A stretch of DNA of 64,000 bases from Xanthomonas sp. (GTDB lineage Bacteria; Pseudomonadota; Gammaproteobacteria; Xanthomonadales; Xanthomonadaceae), in the NCBI RefSeq assembly GCF_017163755.1, contig NZ_JAFIWC010000010.1, forward strand, positions 90,966 to 154,965. Reading direction: 5' to 3'. Shown piece by piece: positions 1 to 10,949 of this stretch. The notes under the pieces are model-generated. The model saw nothing but the letters and a program-made list of their open reading frames with translations, ran no database searches and was not told where the DNA came from. Numbering within the stretch: position 1 is the stretch's first letter; the number at the start of each line of letters is the position of its first letter. The translations under genes were made by a program, and so were the position numbers.

Positions 1-65
1 ACGTGCTCGGGCGCGATGGCGTCGAAGTGCGGCAGGCCGGAAAAATCGAGCAGGGGATTGGTCAT
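1..65 (-). CDS. prlC: Oligopeptidase A, 5' end only
   Basis: Only the first 21 codons lie in the window, read leftward from the ATG at 63-65. The peptide starts MTNPLLDFSGLPHFDAIAPE, which matches the typical N-terminus of Gram-negative oligopeptidase A, a cytosolic M3-family zinc metallopeptidase that degrades short peptides. The catalytic HExxH region is outside the window, so the call rests on N-terminal similarity alone. It lies 61 bp downstream of the cysteine-synthase-like gene on the same strand and could be co-transcribed with it. Confidence 0.6.
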   Translation of the reverse strand, partial: MTNPLLDFSGLPHFDAIAPEH

Positions 66-126
66 CGTGGCGTTCTCGCAGGCGTGGGGGCGGCCGGCGG
101 CGCCGGCCATGCAACGGATATGGCGA

Positions 127-1230
127 TCAGGGCATCGCGGCACAAGGCAGCGGCGGCAGGCCCTCGCCGGCCACGGCCGCGGCCAGCTGCGCGTCGGCGC
201 CGGTCACGTCGATGCCGCGCTGCACGTACCAGTCCGGCTGGTAGTAGCTGTGCGCATAGCGCTCGCCGCTGTCGCACAGGATGGTGACGATGGCGCCGCG
301 CGTGCCCTGCTCGCGCATGCGCTCGGCCGCCTGCAGCACGCCGACGAAGTTGGTGCCGGTGGAGCCGCCCACGCGCCGGCCCAGCCGCGCGCTGACGTAG
401 CGCATCGCCGCCAGGCTCAGCGCATCGGGCACCTTGACCATCGCGTCCACGCAGCTGGGGATGAAGCTCGATTCCACCCGCGGGCGGCCGATGCCCTCGA
501 TGCGCGAGCCGCCGGTGATCGCCAGGCCGTCGTGCGCGCGTCCGGCCAGCGCCTCGCAGTAGCCGTCGAAGAACACCGACACTTCCGGATCGGCGCACAG
601 GATGCGGGTGGCGTGGCGGCGGTAGCGCACGTAGCGGCCGAGCGTGGCCGCGGTGCCGCCGGTGCCGGGGCTGCACACGATCCATTCCGGCACCGGGTGC
701 GGCTCTTGCTGCATCTGCCGGAAGATCGACTCGGCGATGTTGTTGTTGGCGCGCCAGTCGGTGGCGCGTTCGGCGTACAGGAACTGGTCCATGAAGTGGC
801 CGCCGCTCTCCCGCGCCAGCTGCACCGAATCGGCGTGCAGGTCGCAGGCGCGCTCTATCAGATGGCAGCGGCCGCCCTGGAACTCGATCGCGGCGATCTT
901 CTCCGGCGAGGTCGAGGCCGGCATCACCGCGATGAACGGCAGCCCCAGCAGGCGGGCGAAATAGGCCTCGGACACCGCGGTGGAACCGCTCGAGGCCTCG
1001 ATCACCGGCCGCCCTTCGCGCAGCCAGCCGTTGGTCAGCGCGTACAGGAACAGCGAGCGCGCCAGGCGGTGCTTGAGGCTGCCGGTGGGGTGGCTGGACT
1101 CGTCCTTGAAGTACAGGTCGATGCCGGGAAAGCCGGGCAGGTCGAGCGGGATCAGGTGGGTATCGGCCGAACGGTTGAAATCGGCTTCGATCTTCTGGAT
1201 GGCGTTGGCCACCCAATCGCGATGCGACAT
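127..1230 (-). CDS. PLP-dependent cysteine synthase-like protein
   Basis: 367 residues with the fold-type II PLP signature of the cysteine synthase/cystathionine beta-synthase family. Lys53 in HPTGSLKHR is the expected Schiff-base lysine, SSGSTAVS (about 80-87) matches the substrate-binding Asn/Ser-Ser-Gly loop, and the Gly-rich [12 protein letters not shown] (about 189-200) should hold the PLP phosphate. At about 365 residues it is longer than CysK/CysM (about 310-320), as in the annotated 'PLP-dependent cysteine synthase family' group of Xanthomonas, whose substrate is not settled. I chose the ATG at 1228-1230 because it opens the conserved part; the open frame continues upstream to 1593 but that stretch is Arg/Pro-rich and overlaps the copL promoter. 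Divergent from copL. Confidence 0.8.
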   Translation of the reverse strand: MSHRDWVANAIQKIEADFNRSADTHLIPLDLPGFPGIDLYFKDESSHPTGSLKHRLARSLFLYALTNGWLREGRPVIEASSGSTAVSEAYFARLLGLPFIAVMPASTSPEKIAAIEFQGGRCHLIERACDLHADSVQLARESGGHFMDQFLYAERATDWRANNNIAESIFRQMQQEPHPVPEWIVCSPGTGGTAATLGRYVRYRRHATRILCADPEVSVFFDGYCEALAGRAHDGLAITGGSRIEGIGRPRVESSFIPSCVDAMVKVPDALSLAAMRYVSARLGRRVGGSTGTNFVGVLQAAERMREQGTRGAIVTILCDSGERYAHSYYQPDWYVQRGIDVTGADAQLAAAVAGEGLPPLPCAAMP

Positions 1231-1307
1231 GGGCGTGGGCGGGACCTGGCGGCGAGACCGCGATTCTACGCTGCCGCGCAGGTCCGCCCGCAGCGCATGC
1301 GCCGGCC

Positions 1308-1340
1308 TGGACCCGGGTCCACAGTGGCCGATGCTATCCT
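1308..1340 (+). promoter_or_regulatory. Putative copL promoter with palindromic operator
   Basis: A perfect 14-bp palindrome TGGACCCGGGTCCA occupies 1308-1321, and a -10-like TATCCT lies at 1335-1340, so the palindrome sits where the -35 box would be. This is the only strong dyad in the copL upstream region. It does not match the CueR consensus dyad. Its role as a copper-responsive operator is inference. Confidence 0.35.
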
Positions 1341-1355
1341 TTCGCCTCGTCCCGG

Positions 1356-1781
1356 ATGCCCACGATTCGATCCATGCCCTGGTTGCGCACGCTCCTCCGG
1401 CTGCTGCTGTGCCTGAGCCTGACCGTGAACACGGTGGGCAGCGCCTGGGCGTCGGTGGCGATGGCGGCGCCGGCGGCCGGCGCGAAGGCGGCGGGCTCGC
1501 CGGCGACGCCGGCAGCGATGGCGGCGCACGCCGACTGCCATGACACCATGGCCGCCGCGCACGCATCCGACCGCGACCAGCAGGCGCCCGCACCCGACCA
1601 CGACGGCGCCTTCAAGCACTGTTGCGGCAACGGCTGCGACTGCCTGCAGCACGCCGGCGCGCCGCTGCTAGCCGCCGCCGCGCCCGGCGTGGCCGTCGCG
1701 CACGCCGCGCTGAACCCGCACTGCCGGCACGGGCGCGGCTGCCCGGCCCCGTACCGCCCGATCCGTCCGCCGATCGGCTGA
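1356..1781 (+). CDS. copL: CopL-family copper-resistance regulatory/metal-binding protein
   Basis: 141 residues. The N-terminus [20 protein letters not shown]... continues through a hydrophobic segment to [11 protein letters not shown], a typical export signal. The mature part is Ala-rich with a cluster of potential Cu ligands: HADCHDTM, then [12 protein letters not shown] (about 88-99), then HCRHGRGC. In Xanthomonas copLAB clusters, CopL is a short Cys/His-rich protein needed for copper-inducible expression of copAB, and position directly upstream of copA supports the call. A second in-frame ATG at 1374 is an equally plausible start and leaves a more compact signal peptide. The mechanism of regulation is not visible in the sequence. 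Confidence 0.78.
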   Translation: MPTIRSMPWLRTLLRLLLCLSLTVNTVGSAWASVAMAAPAAGAKAAGSPATPAAMAAHADCHDTMAAAHASDRDQQAPAPDHDGAFKHCCGNGCDCLQHAGAPLLAAAAPGVAVAHAALNPHCRHGRGCPAPYRPIRPPIG

Positions 1782-1902
1782 GCTGCCGCGGGCCGCTGCC
1801 CGCGCGCCCAGCGTGCGCCGGCGCCTGCCGCCGGCGCGCCCCCTCTTGCGATCAGGCCGCGCGCCAGGCGTTTCGCGCCCGCGCCGCCGCCAGGACTTGC
1901 CG

Positions 1903-3729
1903 ATGACCCGATTCCCTTCCCCGCCCGCATCCGGGCTCAGCCGCCGCCGCTTCGTGCAGGGCCTGGCGCTTGGCGGCGTCGCCGCCGGCGCCGGCCTGTG
2001 GCGCCCGGCGCTGGCCAGCGGCACCGCGCCGCCGGCGGTGCTGCGCGACACCGACCTGACCCTGACCATCGGCCGCACCCCGGTCGACTTCACCGGCCGC
2101 ACCCGCACCGCGATCACCGTCAACCACAGCCTGCCGGCGCCGATCCTGCGCTGGCGCGAAGGCGACACGGTGAACGTGCGCGTGGCCAATGCGCTGCGCG
2201 ACCAGCCCGGTTCGATCCACTGGCACGGCATCCTGCTGCCGGCCGACATGGACGGCGTGCCCGGCATGAGCTTCGACGGCATCGCCCCCGGCGAGGCCTA
2301 CCAGTACCGTTTCCAGCTCAAACAGTCCGGCACCTACTGGTACCACAGCCATTCGATGTTCCAGGAACAGGCCGGCCTGTACGGCGCGCTGATCGTCGAC
2401 CCGCTGGCGCCGCCGCCGTACCGCCACGACCGCGAGCACGTGGTGCTGCTGTCGGACTGGACCGACCTGGAACCGGCGGCGCTGTTCCGGCGGCTGAAGA
2501 AGATGCCCAGCCACGACAACACCTACCAGCGCACCGTCGGCGATTTCCTGCACGACGCGCGACGCGACGGCCTGCGCGACACCCTGGCCGACCGCGGCAT
2601 GTGGGGGCGGATGCGAATGACCCCGACCGACCTGTCCGACGTCAACGCCAACACCTATACCTACCTGCTCAACGGCACCGCGCCGGCCGGCAACTGGACC
2701 GGGCTGTTCCGGTCCGGCGAGAAGGTGCTGCTGCGCTTCATCAACGGCTCGTCGATGACGTATTTCGACGTGCGCATTCCCGGGCTGAAGATGACCGTGG
2801 TCGCCGCCGACGGCCAGTACATCCATCCGGTGACGGTGGACGAATTCCGTATCGCGGCGGCCGAGACCTTCGACGTACTGGTCGAACCCAGCGGCCAGGA
2901 CGCCTTCGCCATCTTCGCCCAGGACATGGGCCGCACCGGCTACGCCTGCGGCACGCTGGCCGTGCGCGACGGCCTGCAGGCGCCGCTGCCGGCGCGCGAC
3001 CCGCGGCCGCTGCTGAGCATGAGCGACATGGGCCACGACATGGGCGGCGGCCACGGCGCCGCGCACGACATGGGCGCGATGAAGGGCATGGAAGGCGGCT
3101 GCGGCGCCAGCATGGGCATGGCCGGCATGGATCGCGCAGCCCCGGCAGGCGGCGGCCAGGCGATGGACCACGCGGCGATGGGCCACGCCGCGCCTGCGGG
3201 CGCCGCACCGGCGCACCCGCGCAGCGAACGCGGCAATCCGCTGGTGGACATGCAGTCGATGGCCACCTCGCCCAGGCTCGACGATCCGGGCATCGGCCTG
3301 CGCGACAACGGCCGCCGGGTGCTGTGCTACGCCGACATGCGCAGCCTGTTCGACGATCCGGACGGGCGCGATCCCGGGCGCGAGATCGAGCTGCACCTCA
3401 CCGGCAACATGGAGAAGTTCGCCTGGTCGTTCGACGGCATCCCGTTCGCCGGCGCCGAGCCGCTGCGGCTGAACTACGGCGAGCGGCTGCGCATCGTGCT
3501 GGTCAACGACACGATGATGCAGCACCCGATCCACCTGCACGGCATGTGGAGCGACGTCGAAGACGCGCAAGGGCGGTTCCAGTTGCGCAAGCACACCGTG
3601 GACATGCCGCCGGGTACGCGCCGCAGCTACCGCGTGCGCGCCGACGCGCTGGGGCGCTGGGCCTACCACTGCCACCTGCTGTACCACATGGAAGGCGGGA
3701 TGATGCGCGAAGTGCGGGTGGACGCATGA
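1903..3729 (+). CDS. copA: CopA, periplasmic multicopper oxidase (copper resistance)
   Basis: 608 residues with a Tat signal (SRRRFVQG at about 13-20, followed by an Ala/Gly-rich core and ALA-SG cleavage site). All multicopper-oxidase copper motifs are present: HWHG near residue 104, WYHSHS near 146, HPIHLHG near 542 and HCHLLYHMEGGM close to the C-terminus. A Met/His-rich insert (about 370-430, repeated DMGHDMG, MGMAGMD, MDHAAMGH) is the usual CopA copper-sequestering region. CopA oxidises or sequesters Cu(I) in the periplasm. The open frame extends upstream to 1813, but the ATG at 1903 follows a plausible ribosome site (AGGA) and begins the Tat signal directly. Its stop overlaps the copB start (ATGA), implying translational coupling. 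Confidence 0.96.
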   Translation: MTRFPSPPASGLSRRRFVQGLALGGVAAGAGLWRPALASGTAPPAVLRDTDLTLTIGRTPVDFTGRTRTAITVNHSLPAPILRWREGDTVNVRVANALRDQPGSIHWHGILLPADMDGVPGMSFDGIAPGEAYQYRFQLKQSGTYWYHSHSMFQEQAGLYGALIVDPLAPPPYRHDREHVVLLSDWTDLEPAALFRRLKKMPSHDNTYQRTVGDFLHDARRDGLRDTLADRGMWGRMRMTPTDLSDVNANTYTYLLNGTAPAGNWTGLFRSGEKVLLRFINGSSMTYFDVRIPGLKMTVVAADGQYIHPVTVDEFRIAAAETFDVLVEPSGQDAFAIFAQDMGRTGYACGTLAVRDGLQAPLPARDPRPLLSMSDMGHDMGGGHGAAHDMGAMKGMEGGCGASMGMAGMDRAAPAGGGQAMDHAAMGHAAPAGAAPAHPRSERGNPLVDMQSMATSPRLDDPGIGLRDNGRRVLCYADMRSLFDDPDGRDPGREIELHLTGNMEKFAWSFDGIPFAGAEPLRLNYGERLRIVLVNDTMMQHPIHLHGMWSDVEDAQGRFQLRKHTVDMPPGTRRSYRVRADALGRWAYHCHLLYHMEGGMMREVRVDA

Positions 3730-5003
3730 ACCGCCCTTCGCCCATCGCGCTCGCCCTGGCCAGCGGACTGGCGCTGCTGGCGCTGCACGGCGCCGCGCAG
3801 GCGCAGCACGACCACGCGCAGCACCACGCGGCAACGCCGGCGCCGGCGACGGATGCCGCGCATCGCCCGCATGCGCGCGGCACTGCGGCGGCCGAGGCCT
3901 GCGCGTGCCCGCCGAACGCGTCCACGGATGCGGGTACCGCAGGCACGGCCGGCGACGCGGCCATGGCCCATGCCGGCGGGGCGCACGCCGCACACGCGCC
4001 TGCCGCGGTCGACCATGCCGCGATGGGCCACGGACCGGCGCAGGTCACGGCATCCGGCGATGTGCCGACGACCGACGCCACCACCGACCATGCACGGATG
4101 GACCATGCGCAGATGGATCACGCCGCGATGAACCACGCGCAGATGGACCACGGCAGCGCGGCACGTGAGCCTGGGCAGGCGGCGCCGGCGTCGGCCAGTC
4201 CGCCGCCGCCGGCCCACGCGGAGCACGCGACGATGGGCCACGCAACGGCGCACGCCTGCGCATCGTGCGCCTGCACGAGCGCGGCGCCGGCGCTGCCGCG
4301 CGTGCCGATCCCGCCGATCACCGCCGCCGATCGCGCCGCCGCGTTCGCGCCGCTGCGCCATCCGATGGCGCACGTGCCGCCGCGCGTGGGCTACCTGCTG
4401 TTCGACCGGCTGGAAGCCTGGGACACGGATTCCGGCAGCGGCCAGGCCTGGGAAGCCAGCGCCTGGTACGGCAGCGACATCAACCGCCTGTGGTTGCGCA
4501 GCGAAGGCGAACGCGGCGGTGGGCGCACCGAAGCGGCCGACCTGGAAGTGCTGTACGGACGCGCGGTGTCGCCGTGGTGGGACCTGCTGGTCGGCATGAA
4601 GCAGGACTTCGAGCCGGGCCGGGCGCGCGGTTCCGCCGCGTTCGGCGTGCAGGGCATGGCGCCGTACAAGTTCGAGGTGGCGGCCACGCTCTACCTCGGC
4701 GACGACGACGCCAGCGTGCGCCTGGAAGGCGAGTACGACGTGCTGCTGAGCAACCGCCTGATCCTGCAACCGCGGCTGGAAGCGGACGTGGCGCTGCGCG
4801 AGGACCGCGAGCGCGGCATCGGCCGCGGCCTGGGCGGCGTCGAAGCCGGCCTGCGGCTGCGCTACGAGGTCACCCGCCGCTTCGCGCCCTACGTCGGCCT
4901 GGTGCACGAACGCAGCTTCGGCGACAGCGCGGACTACCGTCGCGCCGAAGGCGAGTCGGCGCGCGATACGCGCATCGTCGCCGGCGTGCGCGTGTGGTTC
5001 TGA
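3726..5003 (+). CDS. copB: CopB, outer-membrane copper-resistance protein
   Basis: 425 residues. A signal peptide ends near AQA-QHDH (about residue 27). The N-terminal half is low-complexity and loaded with His and Met, including runs of the DHAQMDHAAM type (about 95-150), a likely copper-binding tract. The C-terminal about 200 residues (from PPRVGYLLFDRLEAWD) match the CopB beta-barrel domain and end in VRVWF, an aromatic terminus typical of outer-membrane proteins. Start chosen at the ATG overlapping the copA stop; the same frame is open far upstream through copA, but only as an out-of-frame shadow. Third gene of copLAB. Confidence 0.93.
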   Translation: MNRPSPIALALASGLALLALHGAAQAQHDHAQHHAATPAPATDAAHRPHARGTAAAEACACPPNASTDAGTAGTAGDAAMAHAGGAHAAHAPAAVDHAAMGHGPAQVTASGDVPTTDATTDHARMDHAQMDHAAMNHAQMDHGSAAREPGQAAPASASPPPPAHAEHATMGHATAHACASCACTSAAPALPRVPIPPITAADRAAAFAPLRHPMAHVPPRVGYLLFDRLEAWDTDSGSGQAWEASAWYGSDINRLWLRSEGERGGGRTEAADLEVLYGRAVSPWWDLLVGMKQDFEPGRARGSAAFGVQGMAPYKFEVAATLYLGDDDASVRLEGEYDVLLSNRLILQPRLEADVALREDRERGIGRGLGGVEAGLRLRYEVTRRFAPYVGLVHERSFGDSADYRRAEGESARDTRIVAGVRVWF

Positions 5004-5016
5004 CACCGTGGCACGC

Positions 5017-5045
5017 GCCTGCGACGAGCTTGCGTCGTCGCAGGC
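5017..5045. terminator. Hairpin between convergent genes (terminator-like)
   Basis: An 11-bp perfect stem (GCCTGCGACGA / TCGTCGCAGGC) with a 7-nt loop lies between the stop of copB and the stop of the convergent minus-strand gene. There is no T tract on either side, so it may end transcription weakly or protect 3' ends. Confidence 0.5.
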
Positions 5046-5069
5046 CGCGGCCGGCCATCGAACCGGCGG

Positions 5070-5543
5070 TCACGCCGGCTGGATGGCGCCGCGCGGTGCC
5101 GTCCATTGCCGCAACGTGCGCAGCGCGCCCAGCGTCTTCACCAGTTCCTGGTAACTGCGCGCCAGCTGCCCGAACAGCCCCGCATCGCTGGCACGGGTCT
5201 CGGCCACTTCGTAGTAGGCGCCGCGCCCCAGGTCGATGAAGTAGTCGACGCTGACCCGGCGGCGCTCGGCCACGCCGGGAAACAGCCCGGCGATCAGCAG
5301 GCAGCCGTCGCCGACCTCGCGCAACGCATCGGCGCGCGCGCGCCCGACCTGGTCCTGCGCATGCAGCCACGCCAGCGCCTGGGTCCGCGACAGCAGCTGC
5401 TCGTCGCGCTGGTAGCGCAGCAGCACGAACACCAGATAGCTCTCGCGCGATTCGTCGAGCGGGCGGCCCAGCCGCTGCCCCGCTTCGCGTACCAACGCCT
5501 GCCACAACTCGGCCGGCGCCCCCTGTCTGAAAGACTCGTACAT
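5070..5543 (-). CDS. Hypothetical protein, 157 aa
   Basis: 157 residues, no signal peptide or membrane segment, so probably cytoplasmic. I do not recognise the family. The composition is that of a normal globular protein (SRESYLVFVLLRYQRDEQLL, VSVDYFIDLGRGAYYEVAET). It looks mostly helical with one Tyr-rich strand region near residues 98-112. The start is well supported: GGAGG lies five bases before the ATG at 5541-5543. Convergent with copB, with no evident functional link. Confidence 0.7.
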   Translation of the reverse strand: MYESFRQGAPAELWQALVREAGQRLGRPLDESRESYLVFVLLRYQRDEQLLSRTQALAWLHAQDQVGRARADALREVGDGCLLIAGLFPGVAERRRVSVDYFIDLGRGAYYEVAETRASDAGLFGQLARSYQELVKTLGALRTLRQWTAPRGAIQPA

Positions 5544-5726
5544 ATGTCCTCCTGCGTGGTTGGAACCCTCGCCAGGAGCTTATGCATAAGCTGGGCCACA
5601 CCGTTGGCAGACAGACCCGGCGTCTGCCAGCCGCGTGGCCTTACGCGGTCGTCATGATCCACCAGCCGCCGCCGGGTCCGGGAACACCGCAGGCAGCCGC
5701 TGCGCGAAACTGCTGCGTGCACTGGC

Positions 5727-6270
5727 TCACATCGTCGGCACCGCCGGTGCGCCCGGCACGATCCCGCCCGTTGCCGCGGCAGCGCCGGCTTCGGATGGCG
5801 TCGCCGCAGCGGCGCCCCCATCGAACTGCCCCTGGGCGAACCGGGGCAGCAATGCCCGCACCTGATCCAACCGCGTCGGGGTGCAGAACTGCGCCCTTCG
5901 CCGCTTCGATCTGCGCCTGATGGAAACCGATCCCGACCATCTCGTGCACGGTGTCGGACTGGCCGTAGCGCGCCACCAGCTTCGCCACGATCTCCGTCTC
6001 GGGCACCGCATCGGCGCCGCAGGCCTTGGCCGCAGCCACCCGCGACCAGACGAACTGCAGATGCGGGTCCCAGCCCATTGCATCGTCGCCGCTGAAGCCG
6101 TGGTCGTAGTGGTAGGCGTAGACCTCCGGCTTGATGCTGTAGACGGTCATGCCGCCATGGCCGGAGTAGCCGGCCGGCAGCGGCGCGAGGGCTTCGGCAT
6201 CGGCCCGAACGGCCGACGCGGCGAGCGTCAGCAGCAGGCCAAGGCCGATGCGCGACAAGTGGGGGTGCAT
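5727..6270 (-). pseudogene. Exported protein of unknown function with a probable frameshift
   Basis: Starting at the ATG at 6268-6270 (GAGGAGAG ribosome site), the frame gives a clean signal peptide (MHPHLSRIGLGLLLTLAASA, cleaved near VRA) and a sensible mature sequence to about residue 125 (...FHQAQIEAAKGA). It then turns into an Arg/Gly-rich, out-of-frame-looking tail ending at 5641. The overlapping -1 strand frame instead continues sensibly (QFCTPTRLDQVRALLPRFAQ...) and stops at 5727. The switch falls at a GGG run (5894-5896 on the plus strand); removing one G joins the two parts into a protein of about 180 residues reading AAKGAQFCTPTRLDQ. It may be a real mutation or a sequencing error. 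Family not recognised. Confidence 0.6.
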
Positions 6271-6735
6271 GGGTTCTCTCCTCGAAAGTGGCGGGCCGGC
6301 CGAGCACGGCAGGCAACCACGGGCCAAAGCGTCAGCCGGAGAGCGGATGAGCGATGCAGCGCAATGCGCATGCTGGCGCAGCATGCGCCACGACGATCCG
6401 TGTCCGAGCTTCGATCCTTCGGTACGTGTTTCCTACTGCCCTTGTGCCGCCACTATCGGATCAGGCGCGCGCATGGACAATCGGCAGATTCCCGACAGCG
6501 CTCGGGAAAATCCCGACAGCACGGCGCCGGAGCGGGCCGCGCGGCAGCGTGGCAGCGCCATGCGAAAGCCGGCGCAAGGCGCCCAGCCGGCACTCCGTCT
6601 GCAATGCGTTCCAATATCGTGGAATGTCCTTCCCGTATGGCGGAGCCCGTTGCCTCCCGCGCGTCGCGAAGGAGGCGGGATGACGCCCCTCAGGCGGTCG
6701 CGCCGGCGCACCGGCGCACCGGGCGCGGGCCGCGG
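6271..6735. other. 465-bp intergenic region with one dyad
   Basis: No convincing gene. The one structure is a perfect inverted repeat at 6366-6388 (GCGCATGCTG, 3-nt loop, CAGCATGCGC). It has no adjacent T tract. It lies downstream of glmS and upstream of the frameshifted exported-protein gene, both on the minus strand, so it could be a weak terminator or an operator. Confidence 0.4.
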
Positions 6736-8568
<1,833 letters not shown>

Positions 8569-8603
8569 AGCCGAATCCGCTGCCAAAGAGGCCCATTCTA
8601 GCC

Positions 8604-8678
8604 GTGTCCGCCACTTGTCCTGCGCCTGACCGGTTGCGGACAGGGTGTCCGCGCACGTGTCCGCGGACACGCGGACAC
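8604..8678. promoter_or_regulatory. GTGTCCGC inverted-repeat array (candidate sigma-54 enhancer)
   Basis: Within 75 bp the octamer GTGTCCGC occurs on the plus strand at 8604, 8645 and 8657, and its complement GCGGACAC at 8663 and 8671, with a near copy (GCGGACAG) at 8636. Copies at 8657 and 8663 overlap into a perfect 14-bp palindrome GTGTCCGCGGACAC. The palindrome centre lies about 60 bp upstream of the -24 box, roughly -85 from the expected transcription start, which is typical of enhancer sites for NtrC-type activators. The cognate activator is plausibly the response regulator at 16219. The array also lies upstream of glmS on the other strand. Confidence 0.6.
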
Positions 8679-8722
8679 CCAATCGTCCACGGAGATATCC
8701 AATTAATTCAGTAAGTTATGGT

Positions 8723-8738
8723 TGGCACGCGGTGTGCT
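8723..8738 (+). promoter_or_regulatory. Sigma-54 (-24/-12) promoter of the efflux operon
   Basis: TGGCACGCGGTGTGCT matches the consensus TGGCACG-N4-TTGCW with one mismatch (G for the first T of the -12 element) and keeps the invariant GG and GC at exact spacing. The first gene starts at 8775, leaving a leader of about 27 nt. Position, the upstream dyad array and the sigma-54 activator gene downstream support each other. Confidence 0.75.
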
Positions 8739-8774
8739 GAAGATTCACCAACTTCCGCAGCCAAGCACTACCCG

Positions 8775-10046
8775 ATGATCCGCGACACCTCCGCCCAGGA
8801 CCAGGTCCTTGCCTCCCCCCGCTCCACCGCCGCCTGGCGCCGCTGGCTGTGGCCGGCGCTGATCGGCGCGGCGCTGCTGCTCGGCGTGGCCTTCGCCGCG
8901 CGCGGCTGGCTGGCCGGCAGCCGCTCCTTCGACGCGCAACGGGTGCGCATCGCCGAAGTCGGCCGCGGCGACCTGGTCCGCGACATCTCCGCCGACGGGC
9001 GCCTGATCGCGGCCAACAGCCCGACCCTGTACGCCATCTCCGGCGGCACCGTGACCCTGAAGGTGGTGGCCGGCGACGTGGTCAAGCAGGGCCAGGCGCT
9101 GGCCGAGATCGACAGCCCCGAACTGCGCAGCAAGCTGGCCCAGGAAGAGGCCACCCTGGCCGGCCTGGAAGCGGAAGCCAGCCGCGCCGACCTGGACGCG
9201 GTGCTGGCGCGGGCCAATGCCAGCAAGCTGGTCGACCAGGCGCAGATCGAGCGCCAGGCCGCCGCGCGCGACCTGGAGCGCTACCAGCGCGGTTTCGACG
9301 GCGGCGCGGTGCCGCAGGTGGAACTGGCCCAGGCGCAGGATTCGCTGAAGAAGGCCGAAATCGCGATGAGCCATGCGCAGAAGGACTCCGGCCTGCAGAC
9401 CCAGGGCGCCGGCCTGGACGCGCGCAACAAGCGCCTGCTGGCCGAGCGCCAGCGCGCGGTGGTCACCGAGGTGAAGCGGCAGGTGGACCTGCTGACCCTG
9501 CGCGCGCCGTTCGACGGCCAGGTCGGCCAGGTGCAGGTGTCGCAGCACACCAACATCGCCGCCAACGCGCCGGTGCTCGGCGTGGTCGACCTGTCCAAGT
9601 TCGAACTGGAGATCAAGGTGCCCGAGAGCTTCGCCCGCGACCTGGCGATCGGCATGCCGGCGCAGCTGACCAGCGGCGCCGGCGAGCCGTTCGCCGGCGC
9701 GATCTCGGCGGTGTCGCCGGAAGTGGTCAACGGCGAGGTCAACGCGCGCATCCGCTTCACCGACAAGCAGCCGCCCGGGCTGCGCCAGAGCCAGCGCATG
9801 AGCGCGCGGGTGCTGCTGGATACGCGCCGCAACGTACTCAAGGTCGAGCGCGGCCCGTTCGTCGAACAGTCCGGCGGACGCTACGCCTACGTGATGTCCG
9901 GCAACTCGGCGATCCGCCGCCCGGTGGAGCTGGGCGTCACCAGCCTGGGCGAGGTCGAGGTGCGCTCGGGCCTGCAACCGGGCGACCGCGTGGTGGTCTC
10001 CGGCAGCGAGCAGTTCGGCGATGCGGCGCAGGTGACGTTGCATTAA
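8775..10046 (+). CDS. HlyD/RND-type periplasmic adaptor of an ABC efflux system
   Basis: 423 residues. One transmembrane segment near the N-terminus (about 22-42, LWPALIGAALLLGVAFAARG) anchors a periplasmic protein. A split barrel-sandwich hybrid domain (SGGTVTLKVVAGDVVKQGQALAEID, about 80-105, and LRAPFDGQVGQVQVSQHTNI, about 240-260) flanks a coiled-coil hairpin rich in Ala/Glu/Gln/Arg. C-terminal beta-barrel and membrane-proximal regions follow. This is the membrane-fusion protein of a MacAB-like tripartite or two-part exporter. Start chosen at ATG 8775, because the earlier ATG at 8718 lies inside the sigma-54 promoter. First gene of the operon; no outer-membrane TolC partner is encoded nearby. 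Confidence 0.88.
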   Translation: MIRDTSAQDQVLASPRSTAAWRRWLWPALIGAALLLGVAFAARGWLAGSRSFDAQRVRIAEVGRGDLVRDISADGRLIAANSPTLYAISGGTVTLKVVAGDVVKQGQALAEIDSPELRSKLAQEEATLAGLEAEASRADLDAVLARANASKLVDQAQIERQAAARDLERYQRGFDGGAVPQVELAQAQDSLKKAEIAMSHAQKDSGLQTQGAGLDARNKRLLAERQRAVVTEVKRQVDLLTLRAPFDGQVGQVQVSQHTNIAANAPVLGVVDLSKFELEIKVPESFARDLAIGMPAQLTSGAGEPFAGAISAVSPEVVNGEVNARIRFTDKQPPGLRQSQRMSARVLLDTRRNVLKVERGPFVEQSGGRYAYVMSGNSAIRRPVELGVTSLGEVEVRSGLQPGDRVVVSGSEQFGDAAQVTLH

Positions 10047-10050
10047 AAGT

Positions 10051-10180
10051 CGGGACTCGGGACTCGGGACCGGGGACTCGGAAAAGCAAACGCAAGATGC
10101 AGAACGACTGAATTTCGGCGGGGAGACGGACAACGAAGCGTGAGCTTTTCGAGTCCCGAGTCCCCAGTCCCGAGTCCCGG
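10051..10180. repeat. GGGACTC-family repeat pair forming a long hairpin
   Basis: Tandem GGGACTC units at 10051-10081 face their inverse complement at 10150-10180, with a loop of about 68 nt. It separates the adaptor gene from the ATPase gene inside the operon, so it would be transcribed as a stem-loop and could tune expression between them. Same family as repeats at 23428, 26458 and 32211. Confidence 0.8.
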
Positions 10181-10210
10181 CAACATCACTCCTAGCGAAG
10201 GAACCACTTC

Positions 10211-10939
<729 letters not shown>

Positions 10940-10949
10940 GGGCTCGCCC

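Noticed and set aside
1998..3725. Upstream extension of the copB frame through copA
   Set aside because: Out-of-frame reading of copA; the signal peptide and copA-overlapping ATG at 3726 mark the true start.
1852..3993. A 713-codon minus-strand open frame over copA
   Set aside because: Antisense shadow of the multicopper oxidase; no domain, composition typical of reversed GC-rich codons.
8718..8774. Earlier ATG start for the HlyD adaptor
   Set aside because: It overlaps the sigma-54 -24/-12 element and adds residues with no family similarity.
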